Part shown: one piece after another, positions 1 through 9,593 of the stretch
Position numbering within the stretch: the first letter of the stretch is position 1
Layout: the number at the start of each line of letters is the position of its first letter
Assembly: GCA_018830885.1 (NCBI GenBank)
Contig: JAHJRI010000189.1
Coordinates: 20,632-84,631 of the forward strand
Source of the DNA: a bacterium
GTDB taxonomy: Bacteria > SAR324 > XYD2-FULL-50-16
Direction: 5' to 3'
DNA length: 64,000 nt
Translations under genes and position numbers: made by a program
Notes under the pieces: generated by a model
Database searches by the model: none
What the model saw: the letters and a program-made list of their open reading frames with translations, nothing else
What the model was told of the DNA's origin: nothing

Positions 1-114
1 AAGCTGGCCGCCCTGTCCCAACTGCTCTCAGAAATTTCGAAAAAACGGGAGCGGATTGAATACATTGATCTGCGGTCCATCCGGGGCGCTGCGATCAAAT
101 ATTCACCTTCCTAG
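1..114 (+). CDS. C-terminal fragment of a CDS entering from the left edge; possibly FtsQ/DivIB-like tail
   Basis: Frame 1 reads KLAALSQLLSEISKKRERIEYIDLRSIRGAAIKYSPS* with stop TAG at 112-114. The 'I.YIDLR' followed by a basic/hydrophobic tail resembles FtsQ C-termini. Only 37 aa are visible. Confidence 0.4.
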   Translation, partial: KLAALSQLLSEISKKRERIEYIDLRSIRGAAIKYSPS

Positions 115-118
115 CCGC

Positions 119-1318
119 TCAGAGACGATCCATCGACTCGATGAACGCCTCCAGTCTCGTTTCCACCTGGGAATCCGAATAGACACGGGGATCGTTCTGA
201 TCCGCTTCGATCACAACGCCGGGTTTGCCTGTGATACGGGTGACCTCTTCCTGCAGTCGATACATACCTAGTGAATAGGGTTTACAGGATCGGTTTGAAT
301 GCATGATAAATCCCGTCAAAGATAATTCATCGATCAATTTGCACAGGTATTTTATTCGCTCTTCAAACCCCAGATTAATATAAGTAAAGAGGTATGATAC
401 AGCCAGTTTTTCATAGACATCATCCGTCTTAAACTCGTCACTGCCGAGTCCGCCCCAGCTGTTGGTATAGGTAGCGACGACCAGTGCGCACTGCTGGGCA
501 TCAAAAAATCCAGAAAGACGCCGCATTTTAAACCAGATGGGCAGATTATCCCAGAGAACCCGATATTTCTCATTGGGAATGGAACCGACTTTTTGACGCG
601 CCAGTTCCGCCACCTCCTCATAAAGAAGGTCATAATAGTCGACACAGGACTGAGTCCCCCTTAATGTAACAATGGGTGCCATATGAATGAATGTGTCCAG
701 ACTGTTAATGGGGGAAGGGATTGTCTTTGCGAGCCCCAATATCTCCTTCCATCGGGTAGATGCTTTCACAGCCATTTCGATGGTCTGCATCATCCGATCA
801 TCATCAAAAGGACGGTTCAGAAAACCCGACAGAAATTTCTCAAGATCCTTGAACTGCATACCCGTGTAATCCACGAGATCCTGTGAAATACCATCATGTA
901 AAAAGGGGGTATCCACAATAAACAGTGGAATGCTGTATTTTCTGGCGATAACCTCATACCACTTAATCACCGTTTTGCAGATATTGGTAGAACAGATCAA
1001 CATCTGCGGTTCCGGTAATCCCCCGATGGGCCCGCCCTTTGAAATATCGGCCCCAAAATCGGTTCTTGCATAGGCACAGATGTCCTGCGAAAACCCTTCA
1101 GCCTCAGCAACCTCCATCATCTCAACGGACTGGTGGGACGAAGCACACATGGCTGCATGGTTTTCAGGGTATACGGGGATGATATCCATGGCGTAAAGAA
1201 ACTCAACGGGTGCCCCACTGGTTACCCAGGCGATGGGTTTTTCTTTTGTCGTTTTTGCCTCAACATAATACTCCGTCATGATCTCTTTCATTTTTGAGAT
1301 CGATTTAAAAGCGGTCAT
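119..1318 (-). CDS. 2-hydroxyacyl-CoA dehydratase / benzoyl-CoA reductase family subunit (HgdB/BcrB-like)
   Basis: 399 aa ORF; 'PIAWVTSGAPVEFLYAMDIIPVYPENHAAMC' N-terminus and conserved cysteines typical of the family; 3 bp from the next family member. Confidence 0.8.
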   Translation of the reverse strand: MTAFKSISKMKEIMTEYYVEAKTTKEKPIAWVTSGAPVEFLYAMDIIPVYPENHAAMCASSHQSVEMMEVAEAEGFSQDICAYARTDFGADISKGGPIGGLPEPQMLICSTNICKTVIKWYEVIARKYSIPLFIVDTPFLHDGISQDLVDYTGMQFKDLEKFLSGFLNRPFDDDRMMQTIEMAVKASTRWKEILGLAKTIPSPINSLDTFIHMAPIVTLRGTQSCVDYYDLLYEEVAELARQKVGSIPNEKYRVLWDNLPIWFKMRRLSGFFDAQQCALVVATYTNSWGGLGSDEFKTDDVYEKLAVSYLFTYINLGFEERIKYLCKLIDELSLTGFIMHSNRSCKPYSLGMYRLQEEVTRITGKPGVVIEADQNDPRVYSDSQVETRLEAFIESMDRL

Positions 1319-1321
1319 ACT

Positions 1322-2467
1322 CTACCCTCCCAGCATTTCACGAAAAGCGTTTATTCTTGTCTCAATGGCATCAAAATTTGTCATGGTCAACTCAATATCA
1401 ATTGAGGTACTTGGTATATGCTCCTCCTTCAAACGGGCCACCAGTTGTGGTGTATCAAAAGCGTCTGGTTCACAGAAGTTAACATACCAGAAAAGGACGC
1501 CATCCGCCCCTGCTTTTTTTACTTTATCCACCAGATATGTATGACGATCCCGTTCTGGATTGTACAGACAACAACAGGGAGCCGGATTGTATAGATACTC
1601 CGCCACACCTTCTACGAGATGACTCACCTTCAGCTCCCCTTTAGAGGCAGACCGCCAGCCATTGGCCATATCATCATCCACAATATCAATTTCATATTTG
1701 TCCAGCATGGTATAAATCTGAATCGGATCAAAAACCAGTCCTGTGTGTATGATTTTTATTCGCTTTCCAGAAGGCGCACTCGCATTCCGCAAACCGTCCA
1801 GCAGGCTCTCCAGCATCGTGTTGTATACCTGTCGTGGCAAAAAGAATCCGGCTTTCATCACAGAATAGAAGTCATGATTTTTAATCAGTCCGGGTTTTTC
1901 ACGGCGGATCTGGTACAACTCCCTTTGAAGTTCCCTGGTATACCCATGCACTTGAGCCGCCTTCTTCAGCGAATCGTCTGTAATGGACTTTCCTGTGATC
2001 GATTCCAAACCCCGGGTCACTGTCTCCAGAACGCTTCTGAGATATGTCCGCCGAGCTTCCGCCGTCTGTGTTATCGGCATGGATAGCTCCAGTGTCGGTT
2101 TTGAGAACAATCCCCGATAGATTTCTCTGAGGTTGATCAAGGTATCGCACAACGACGTAAATGCATAGGCATCCACCATCTCTGCTTTACCACTCAACTC
2201 CAACTCCAGGATCGATCGTGCAACCGAACAGCAAAAAACCTGTAAATGGCTGTCCGCATGGTGTATCGGGAGATTGTTTCCCCAAAGTTGAACGGGATAC
2301 CCACCGGCTGCTTCAATCATCTCCATGGGGAAATAGGCCGGCATCACACCAACCACCGGACGCGCGAGTAACTGTTTATAATGTTTCACTGTCCTGGAAA
2401 CATTCCCAACCACCTCATGAAACGCCGCATACATAATCTGCTCCATTTTAAGTAATTTGTTGGTCAA
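1322..2467 (-). CDS. 2-hydroxyacyl-CoA dehydratase / benzoyl-CoA reductase family subunit (BcrC/HgdB-like)
   Basis: 381 aa ORF; 'PVVGVMPAYFPMEMIEAAGGYPVQLWGNN' plus 'CDTLINL' motifs; tandem with 119..1318. Confidence 0.8.
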   Translation of the reverse strand: MTNKLLKMEQIMYAAFHEVVGNVSRTVKHYKQLLARPVVGVMPAYFPMEMIEAAGGYPVQLWGNNLPIHHADSHLQVFCCSVARSILELELSGKAEMVDAYAFTSLCDTLINLREIYRGLFSKPTLELSMPITQTAEARRTYLRSVLETVTRGLESITGKSITDDSLKKAAQVHGYTRELQRELYQIRREKPGLIKNHDFYSVMKAGFFLPRQVYNTMLESLLDGLRNASAPSGKRIKIIHTGLVFDPIQIYTMLDKYEIDIVDDDMANGWRSASKGELKVSHLVEGVAEYLYNPAPCCCLYNPERDRHTYLVDKVKKAGADGVLFWYVNFCEPDAFDTPQLVARLKEEHIPSTSIDIELTMTNFDAIETRINAFREMLGG

Positions 2468-3839
2468 TACATATCATCCAGATTCTCATTTTTCCCATCG
2501 ACCCTCTACCAATCGACCACTCTTTGTCCGATGCCCAAGGTTATTTACAAATAATAATAGTGGGAAAATCCGTATCTATTCAGCATAAGTCTCGCCATGA
2601 AAACCAGGACCTGTGTGTCATTGAACTTATTCTCGACTGCCATCCATGGCCCCTTTCGAGGACGGTTGTTGACTTCGCCATTCTGGCACCGTTTAACCAC
2701 TCCTAATCCGTTCAATCACATACAGGTCCCGGCTCCCATGGCTGAAAAAGTGGTGAATAGCCTTCCAACGGGCCTACAGCCCGCCTCAATTCTCAAACAA
2801 CAACCGAAAAATGACCGGTTGTTGCTTAAAAGATACAAAAATCCTTTCAATTTAGGTTTTAATCCATTCACAAAGCCCTTTTATTCAGCCCGCAGAGAAA
2901 CGGTTCATAAGACTGCTTATAATAAGAGATGGTTTTTATCGATGTTGGCGCTATCATACAGTTCCATACCCATTCACTCAATATGAAACATTACGGCACC
3001 CTTCATGAATTCCGGACTGAACAGGACGATGGCATTTTCCTGGTTCTTAAACAACTACTTGTTTTTTTTTAAAAATAAATGCAGAATGGTAAAAACAACA
3101 AAAATAACAGTCACATTCTCCTGTTTTAGGTAAAAAGAGCAAATAGTCGGCGACGAAGGTGTAACCTTGCCATCACAAAGCTGTACCGTCCACCAGGGCC
3201 CATTAATCGTAATTCTTTAAATATTACAGCAATTTTAGACCGTTATTCTGTTTTTATAGATTAACATGGCGTAGAGAACATGGACATGGTTGATTCAATC
3301 AAACATCCCTTTAAAAATGAGTAAGTCATTCTAAGAACTGCAGAACAGGCTGCTATTGAATATAATCTTGACGTCACTGTGGACACGAACGATTGCCAGT
3401 CAAGTTCAAACAATGGCTAAAGTTCCCGTACATATCTGATATGTTAACTAATATAGTGCTTGACACCCATCACCTTGTTTCAGACGATCAGCCGGGATGA
3501 CTGGTGAGGCGAGTGAATCTTCATTTGGGCAACCTATCGGTTTCCGAGAACCGCCTGTCTGACAGCAGTAAAAGGTCCCCCCATTGTGGGTTTTGCGTTG
3601 GGTAAGTAGTTGTATTTTTGTTATAAACAACGATAAACAGATGTTAAATTTACTGTTTTACAAATTTAAACCATCGTTGTATGATGTTGCTCAATTAAAG
3701 GTGGAAAAATAGACCCGGTGCATGCAGGGATATTCATGAACAGACGCTGAACGGTTGTCTTAATTTGCAAACGCTGTGCTCAAAAAAATGATAATGATAC
3801 TGTTAGACAGAGCGATTTAACAATCAATAGGACTTTCAG

Positions 3840-4808
3840 ATGAAAAAAATCACCAAAAAAGACAGGGTTGAAAACTATCTTGAAAATCTCATGAAGACAG
3901 ACGGTTTTACAACTGAAAACCTGATGAATATGACAGTATATGATCTTTTTGGAAATGCTGAACTGGAAGGAATTGGTAAAACAACCCTGAGCGGGGCGCT
4001 GAATTCATTTAAGCAGAAATATGGTCTCAAAAAACCCGGAAAGGGAGGATTGATTCCTGTCAAAAATACAAAAAAGGAAAGAGTTGAGCGATATCTCGCG
4101 AAACTGATGAAATCACCGGAGTTCGGGGTTGATGACCTGATGAACCTGACTGTTTATGATCTCTTCGGCAATCTGGAACTGGAAGGGATCGGAAAAACGA
4201 CTTTGAGTAGTGGTATCAGCGCTTTCAAGAAAAAATACCTGAAGATCCAATACAGTAATGAAAATGTTGCCGAGGAGGCCGCTCTTAAAGCTTTAAAAGG
4301 TGAGGATCATGACGATTTCGGCACCGGAGAAGAGTCCGAATCGACGGCCGGTCCGGTAACTGAATCGGACGATGATGATCTGGCGGAAGATGAGAATCTG
4401 GAACTCAGTACCAAGGCAGAAGACGTTTTAGAATCAGAAGAAGAGGCTGACGAAGAGGAAGATGATGAGGAGGAGGATCAGTCCTTTGAAGATGTCTTCA
4501 TTAATGTTATTGGCAAGGGTGATAAAAAAGAGAAAGAAAAACCCAAGGATACTGACCGGAAAAAGAGCGCGAGTCTTGACAGGAAAAAACTGGCTGAACC
4601 CGTTAAAATTGAAGATACATCATTGAATATGTTGAATTATGATGAAATAGCCACCATTAAAACCATGATCAGTCGGTTCAAGACCGGTAAAATGAATATC
4701 GTTCCCCCGGAAAACCTTGAGCTGATAGAGTTGAAACATGCACTGCGACATTTCGGCGTTGATTATAAAACCATTCTGGAACACTATCGAAAAAACGTTG
4801 ATAAATAA
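3840..4808 (+). CDS. Unrecognised protein with two tandem ~60-aa modules, acidic linker and C-terminal domain
   Basis: 322 aa. Repeat 1 'TKKDRVENYLENLMKTDGFTTENLMNMTVYDLFGNAELEGIGKTTLSGALNSFKQKYGLKK' and repeat 2 'TKKERVERYLAKLMKSPEFGVDDLMNLTVYDLFGNLELEGIGKTTLSSGISAFKKKYLK' are 72 aa apart, followed by an E/D-rich region. Confidence 0.85.
   Translation: MKKITKKDRVENYLENLMKTDGFTTENLMNMTVYDLFGNAELEGIGKTTLSGALNSFKQKYGLKKPGKGGLIPVKNTKKERVERYLAKLMKSPEFGVDDLMNLTVYDLFGNLELEGIGKTTLSSGISAFKKKYLKIQYSNENVAEEAALKALKGEDHDDFGTGEESESTAGPVTESDDDDLAEDENLELSTKAEDVLESEEEADEEEDDEEEDQSFEDVFINVIGKGDKKEKEKPKDTDRKKSASLDRKKLAEPVKIEDTSLNMLNYDEIATIKTMISRFKTGKMNIVPPENLELIELKHALRHFGVDYKTILEHYRKNVDK
3852..4244 (+). repeat. 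Tandem intragenic repeat encoding the duplicated module
   Basis: Copies begin at about 3852 and 4068 (T5 and T77 of the protein), 216 bp period. Confidence 0.8.
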
Positions 4809-4883
4809 GACGTCATATCTCCCCCCAGGCAGGGTTTCGGCAATACTTCAACATGCTATCCCTGGAATCGTCGTACAACTGGT

Positions 4884-6245
4884 TTATTGAATCATCTTTC
4901 TGACTTTGCTGGATATGGCAATCCGTCCATCATTGACATAAGATTCATGATTGGAGACGATTTTTGCAGAGTTGTACCGATAATTGACCATCAAACCCGC
5001 AGACTGGCTAAGTCCTCTTGGGGATAAATCCGACTCCCAGTTGATATTCTCGATCTCAGCACCGTTTCCCAAATGAAATCGGGTTACGGGATCAAAAGGA
5101 CGGTTGCGTTTTTTTTCCAGGCAAAGATAATGGGCGCAGAGACGAATAAGTTTGTCTTTTAGCGTTTGACGAATCGAATCACTAAAAAACCACTCATTTT
5201 GCGTCATCAGTTTCAGTTCTGGTTTGGAGAACACAATCGATTCCCGGTTGAGATACTCTTTACTTAACCACTTTAAAAAATTGGGAATCGGAGACAGCGT
5301 ACAATAGTTCTTGATATATGGCATTTCATTGCAGATGGAATCAACGACCTGCTTGATCAGGAAGTTCCCGAAACTGATCCCTTTTAATCCGTCCTGACAA
5401 TTACTGATCGAATAAAATATCGCTGTGTCCGGCTGAGAACTTCTGTTATCGGTCTTTTTTAAACTGAGCAGGGGTTGAATTTTGCTGGCCACGCCTTTTG
5501 TAAATGCCACTTCAACAAATATCAGCGGATCGTTGGGCAACGCAGGGTGAAAAAAGGCAAAACACCTGCGGTCTTCTGCCAGACGTCTTCTCAAATCCCG
5601 CCAACCGGTGATTTCATGGACCGCTTCATAAGTGATGAGTTTCTCCAGAATCACGGCCGGCGTGTTCCAGTCAATCCGTTCGAACTGGAGAAATCCCCTG
5701 TTAAACCAGGCCTTCAATACATGCAGAAAGTCATTGTCCAATGGCTCAAGGGACTTATTCTTTTTCAGTTCCTGCAGCAGGATTTCCCTCATGTCAACAA
5801 TACAAGAGGTTCCACCCGGGGCAATATTGAGCAGGCGAAGCAGATCGAGTCGTGGCGGCTCCACTGCCCGGCTCAGTTTGCCCAAAGTTTCGATTTCCGG
5901 ATTCGCCAGATATTCTTTTGCGGCATTGCTGATTGTTTGAGGATCCGGCGCAAATTTTTCTGAGAGCATCTTTAAAAAATCGATTCTTGCAGGATGATTC
6001 ATCTTGTTGAATGAATCCACAATCTCCTTCGCAAGAGCTGTCCCCGAAGCTTCTCCCCTCCGACTCAGTAAGGTTCTGCACATCTCCTCAATGGAGGTCA
6101 GTGAATGCTTCTTTCCAGGATTTTCCAAATAGTTTCTTCCCAGATCTGCAACAACCTCAAGCATTTGATTCACCCATTCCTGCATAGCCATCTGATTCCC
6201 TCTTCTTGTCAGTTTTGTAGGTAGGCTTTCGAACGTCAAAGTCAA
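4884..6245 (-). CDS. Malonyl-CoA decarboxylase
   Basis: 453 aa; 'CFAFFHPALPNDPLIFVEVAFTKG', 'AIFYSISNCQDGLKGISFGNFLIKQV' and 'TLSPIPNFLKWL' are characteristic of MCD. Confidence 0.9.
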   Translation of the reverse strand: MTLTFESLPTKLTRRGNQMAMQEWVNQMLEVVADLGRNYLENPGKKHSLTSIEEMCRTLLSRRGEASGTALAKEIVDSFNKMNHPARIDFLKMLSEKFAPDPQTISNAAKEYLANPEIETLGKLSRAVEPPRLDLLRLLNIAPGGTSCIVDMREILLQELKKNKSLEPLDNDFLHVLKAWFNRGFLQFERIDWNTPAVILEKLITYEAVHEITGWRDLRRRLAEDRRCFAFFHPALPNDPLIFVEVAFTKGVASKIQPLLSLKKTDNRSSQPDTAIFYSISNCQDGLKGISFGNFLIKQVVDSICNEMPYIKNYCTLSPIPNFLKWLSKEYLNRESIVFSKPELKLMTQNEWFFSDSIRQTLKDKLIRLCAHYLCLEKKRNRPFDPVTRFHLGNGAEIENINWESDLSPRGLSQSAGLMVNYRYNSAKIVSNHESYVNDGRIAISSKVRKMIQ

Positions 6246-6299
6246 CTCAGCCAGGATTGATCAAGCCTGACATTGATTTGATGCCATTTGATATTTCTC

Positions 6300-6452
6300 T
6301 TAAGGACACCTTAATTCATTAAAATGATCGAACTTACAGCACCAAAGGGTTGATCTTTCAAGAAACGCACGAGTCCATCCATGGCTTCCAAGGTTCTTGA
6401 AAGATCAACCCTCTGATACGGACTGAGTTCCATCTAATCAAGGTGCCCTTAA
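6300..6452. repeat. Long imperfect palindrome in the mcd/sir2 divergent intergenic region
   Basis: Inner perfect 18-bp arms gggttgatctttcaagaa (6347-6364) and ttcttgaaagatcaaccc (6394-6411); outer arms ttaaggacacctt (6300-6312) and aaggtgcccttaa (6440-6452), 12/13 paired. Confidence 0.85.
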
Positions 6453-6805
6453 ATAAGCAACATTTCAGCCAATTGAAGGCTATCAGGTGATGCTTAATCC
6501 AAATGGTAGTAACGAATTATATTTTTATTTTCACAAAATGTATAGCATAATACCGTTATGTCTTTTAAAAAACTTTCGATGATAGAATACCCCAAGCGGA
6601 GATATTGATTCAACCAGATTTTCAGTAACGGTGCGGCGCACCACCCTGAGGGGTTTTTGCTCTCGCCCAAGGAGAGAAATCGTGTTATTCTGAGTGAGAC
6701 AGGCTGGCAAAGCTAACAATTCGCGAAAAAGCCCACACACCGGAGAAATCCCTGTCAACTGGTTAACCCTCAGACCCCCTGTTCTGCAAAAAAGATTGAT
6801 ATTCA

Positions 6806-7585
6806 ATGATGGAAGACACAACCTTTTGGAATCAGATAGAACTGGCAGTCAGACTGCTTAAAAACGCCCATCGTATTTTATTTATTTCAGGTGCCGGGTT
6901 ATCAGCGGACTCAGGACTTCCCACCTATCGGGGAGTCAGTGGTCTTTACAATGATAACACGACCCATGAGGGCTTCAGCATTGAAACGGCTCTTTCAGGC
7001 TCCATGTTTAAAAAAAATCCCGCAGTAACCTGGAAATACATCTCCCAGATCGAAGAGACATGCCGGGGAAAATCCTACAATCGTGCTCATGAAGTACTGG
7101 CTCAAATGGAGACGTGTTTCGAACACACCTGTATTCTGACCCAGAATGTCGATGGATTCCACCACAGGGCCGGTTCGAGTAATATCATTGATATACATGG
7201 TAATCTTCACAGTATTGGCTGTACTGCCTGCTCATATCAAACACGAGTCGATGATTACAGCAGACTGGATATTCCGCCAGCCTGCCCCTGCTGCAGTTCT
7301 GTCATGCGACCCGATATCGTCCTTTTCGATGAAACACTGTCAGACCATAAGATCATGTTACTCTCCAGGGAGCTTGAGGCAGGATTCGATCTGGTCTTCA
7401 GCATCGGCACAACCAGCATTTTTCCTTACATCGCACAACCGGTCATCATGGCTTATTACCATAATATCCCCATCATTGAAATCAATCCGACCGCTACCCG
7501 CGTTTCTAAGTTCTGCCATCTGAAAATAGCCGCAACCGCGGCAAAAACCCTGAATGCCATATGGTTGGCGTTTAACCGGACTTAA
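6806..7585 (+). CDS. Sir2-family NAD-dependent protein deacetylase
   Basis: 259 aa; 'ISGAGLSADSGLPTYRG', 'TQNVDGFHHRAG', 'IHGNLH', Zn-binding 'CTAC...CPCC', 'SIGTTS'. Confidence 0.9.
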   Translation: MMEDTTFWNQIELAVRLLKNAHRILFISGAGLSADSGLPTYRGVSGLYNDNTTHEGFSIETALSGSMFKKNPAVTWKYISQIEETCRGKSYNRAHEVLAQMETCFEHTCILTQNVDGFHHRAGSSNIIDIHGNLHSIGCTACSYQTRVDDYSRLDIPPACPCCSSVMRPDIVLFDETLSDHKIMLLSRELEAGFDLVFSIGTTSIFPYIAQPVIMAYYHNIPIIEINPTATRVSKFCHLKIAATAAKTLNAIWLAFNRT

Positions 7586-7660
7586 CCAACATACCCAACC
7601 CGACCGAAAGTCGGAGAGTCCAATATATGATACATCGCTCTGTTTTAATGGACGATATTA

Positions 7661-8563
7661 TTGTCATCAACATTAAACAACCCATACCTGATAAGTCCAA
7701 TGAATGACCTGATACCAGAGCAAATAGTCGACTTCCATGTCCATCTTTTTCCTGATCAGCTGTTCGAAGCAATATGGAAATTCTTCTCAGAACAGTACCA
7801 TTGGCAAATTGTCTATAAAATGTACTATAAGCAATGTATCCAATATCTTCTTCAGAATGGGGTCAGCCACATTGTCTATTCAAATTATGCCCATAGAAAA
7901 GGTGTTGCAGAACAACTGAACCGTTGGAATATCAATGTTTTAAATCAAAACAAAAACCTGTACTGTTTTGCCGCATTTCACCCGGATGATGACAACTGTC
8001 TGCAGATTGCTACGTCCGTTCTGGAACATCCCAGGGTCATCGGCTTCAAATTGCATCATCTGGTACAGCATTTTTATCCAGACGATGAGCGGTTGTTTCC
8101 TCTATATGAGATGGTCATCGAGAAAAACAAACGAATTCTTTTTCATATCGGTAACGGACCTGTTGAAAGTGATCATGTGGGATATAAAAGCTTCATTCCA
8201 CTTCTAAAGCGTTATCCTCAGTTATCTGTTAACATTGCACACCTGGGGGGCAATGAATTTGAGCCGTTTTTTGACCTCCTGAAGGAGCATAAAAACATGA
8301 TGATGGACACATCCTTCTGTTTTTCCAGGGACGACGCCTTTAATTTTAATCTCCATCCGGAAATTCTAGAAAAAAATAAGGACCAGCTGTTGTATGGGTC
8401 GGATTTTCCGAACCTGATCTTCCCCCGGTCTGAAGAGATTGAAACCCTTGCCTCGTTTGAACTCTCTGAGGCTTTTTATCGCCAGTTATTTCGGGAAAAT
8501 GGGAAGCGCCTGTTGGACCGCCATTGCACAGTTGAACAACAGCATGGGGAACAGACAGCTTAG
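7661..8563 (+). CDS. Amidohydrolase-family (TIM-barrel) metal-dependent hydrolase
   Basis: 300 aa; 'VDFHVHLFPDQ', 'GFKLHH', 'FHIG', 'LLYGSDFP'. The first in-frame Met may be upstream of the real start (MNDLIPEQIVDFHVHLF). Confidence 0.8.
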   Translation: MSSTLNNPYLISPMNDLIPEQIVDFHVHLFPDQLFEAIWKFFSEQYHWQIVYKMYYKQCIQYLLQNGVSHIVYSNYAHRKGVAEQLNRWNINVLNQNKNLYCFAAFHPDDDNCLQIATSVLEHPRVIGFKLHHLVQHFYPDDERLFPLYEMVIEKNKRILFHIGNGPVESDHVGYKSFIPLLKRYPQLSVNIAHLGGNEFEPFFDLLKEHKNMMMDTSFCFSRDDAFNFNLHPEILEKNKDQLLYGSDFPNLIFPRSEEIETLASFELSEAFYRQLFRENGKRLLDRHCTVEQQHGEQTA

Positions 8564-8688
8564 CTATTAGAATTCATACCAGCATCACAGAATCTGGATG
8601 ATGCAACCGATATTTCATAAATAAACAGATCCTACCCGTCAGCTTTTTTTCAGTCTGCGGCCGATCTGAAGGCTATGCTGGAGAGATA

Positions 8689-9582
8689 ATGTTTGATTTC
8701 AAGAAAAACGGTTTATGCTATATCAAGGGGGGTCGATATCCTCATTGTCACGCGCTGTTTATTGACGACCATCTCAGGGTCCTGATTGACCCGGCCTGTG
8801 ATGACCGTGTTTTGAAGCGCCTGGCCAGCGAAAAACCCATTGATGTGATTATCAATTCACATTGTCATGAAGATCATTTTCTCAACAATTATCTTTTTCC
8901 GGAAGCGGAGCTGTGGGTCCATGAGAAAGAGGCGCCGATGTTTCGCAGTATTGAAACCCTGCTCGATTCCTGGCTGGATGATGATGAAAAAACAGGACCA
9001 AAGGGTGATGAAACCCTGCAATTCCTGATCAATGATGTCCATTTTAAGGAAAGGGAACCGGACCGGTTGCTGCTGGACAGGGAGTTGATATCGTTTGGAG
9101 ATACACAAATGCAGGTTCTCCATACACCTGGACACAGTCCCGGACATTTAAGCTTTTTCTTTCCGAATGAGAAGGTTCTGTATACGGCAGATCTCGATTT
9201 GGTCGAAGCGGGTCCATACTATGGAGACAAAGCATCCGATATTGATGAGATGATCCATTCCCTGGAACGACTGCTGGAAATAAAAGCGGAAACGTATCTT
9301 TCAGCCCATGGAAAATATGGTATTTATGCAGGTGATCCAAAATATATCCTGCGATACATCGATGTTATCTACCAGCGTGAGAACCGATTGTTGGACGCAT
9401 TGACTCAAAAGCCAAGCACGCTTGAGGAAATTGCGGATTTTGGGATTATCCACGGGAAAAAGAAAATATCAGGTGCATGGGATTTATCGCTATCTGAAAA
9501 GAAGATGATGGCGAAACATCTGGTGCGACTGATCCGGAAGGGGGCAGTCCAGCAGGAAGGCGATCGCTATATCGCTTGTTGA
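8689..9582 (+). CDS. MBL-fold metallo-hydrolase
   Basis: 297 aa; 'NSHCHEDHFLNN', 'LHTPGHSPGHLSFF', 'LYTADLDL', 'SAHGK' metal-binding motifs. Confidence 0.9.
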   Translation: MFDFKKNGLCYIKGGRYPHCHALFIDDHLRVLIDPACDDRVLKRLASEKPIDVIINSHCHEDHFLNNYLFPEAELWVHEKEAPMFRSIETLLDSWLDDDEKTGPKGDETLQFLINDVHFKEREPDRLLLDRELISFGDTQMQVLHTPGHSPGHLSFFFPNEKVLYTADLDLVEAGPYYGDKASDIDEMIHSLERLLEIKAETYLSAHGKYGIYAGDPKYILRYIDVIYQRENRLLDALTQKPSTLEEIADFGIIHGKKKISGAWDLSLSEKKMMAKHLVRLIRKGAVQQEGDRYIAC

Positions 9583-9593
9583 TCAAGAAATTC

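Noticed and set aside
2597-2986. 129 aa plus-strand ORF in the 2.5-3.8 kb gap.
   Set aside because: Composition looks non-coding, no recognisable domain, no clear ribosome-binding site; treated as chance ORF.
3325-3420. Short frame reading RTAEQAAIEYNLDVTVDTNDCQSSS, vaguely like a periplasmic sugar-binding protein fragment.
   Set aside because: Too short, no start and no flanking homologous sequence; cannot be supported as a pseudogene without BLASTX.
6531-6821. 96 aa minus-strand ORF upstream of sir2.
   Set aside because: Overlaps the hairpin-rich sir2 leader and its start codon region; no recognised domain; weak coding character.
4884-7585. Idea that the Sir2 protein next to malonyl-CoA decarboxylase is a SIRT5/CobB-like demalonylase.
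   Set aside because: The YxxR acyl-pocket signature expected after 'NP..W' is not there: this protein reads NPAVTWKYISQIEE, with no Tyr/Arg at the aligned positions.
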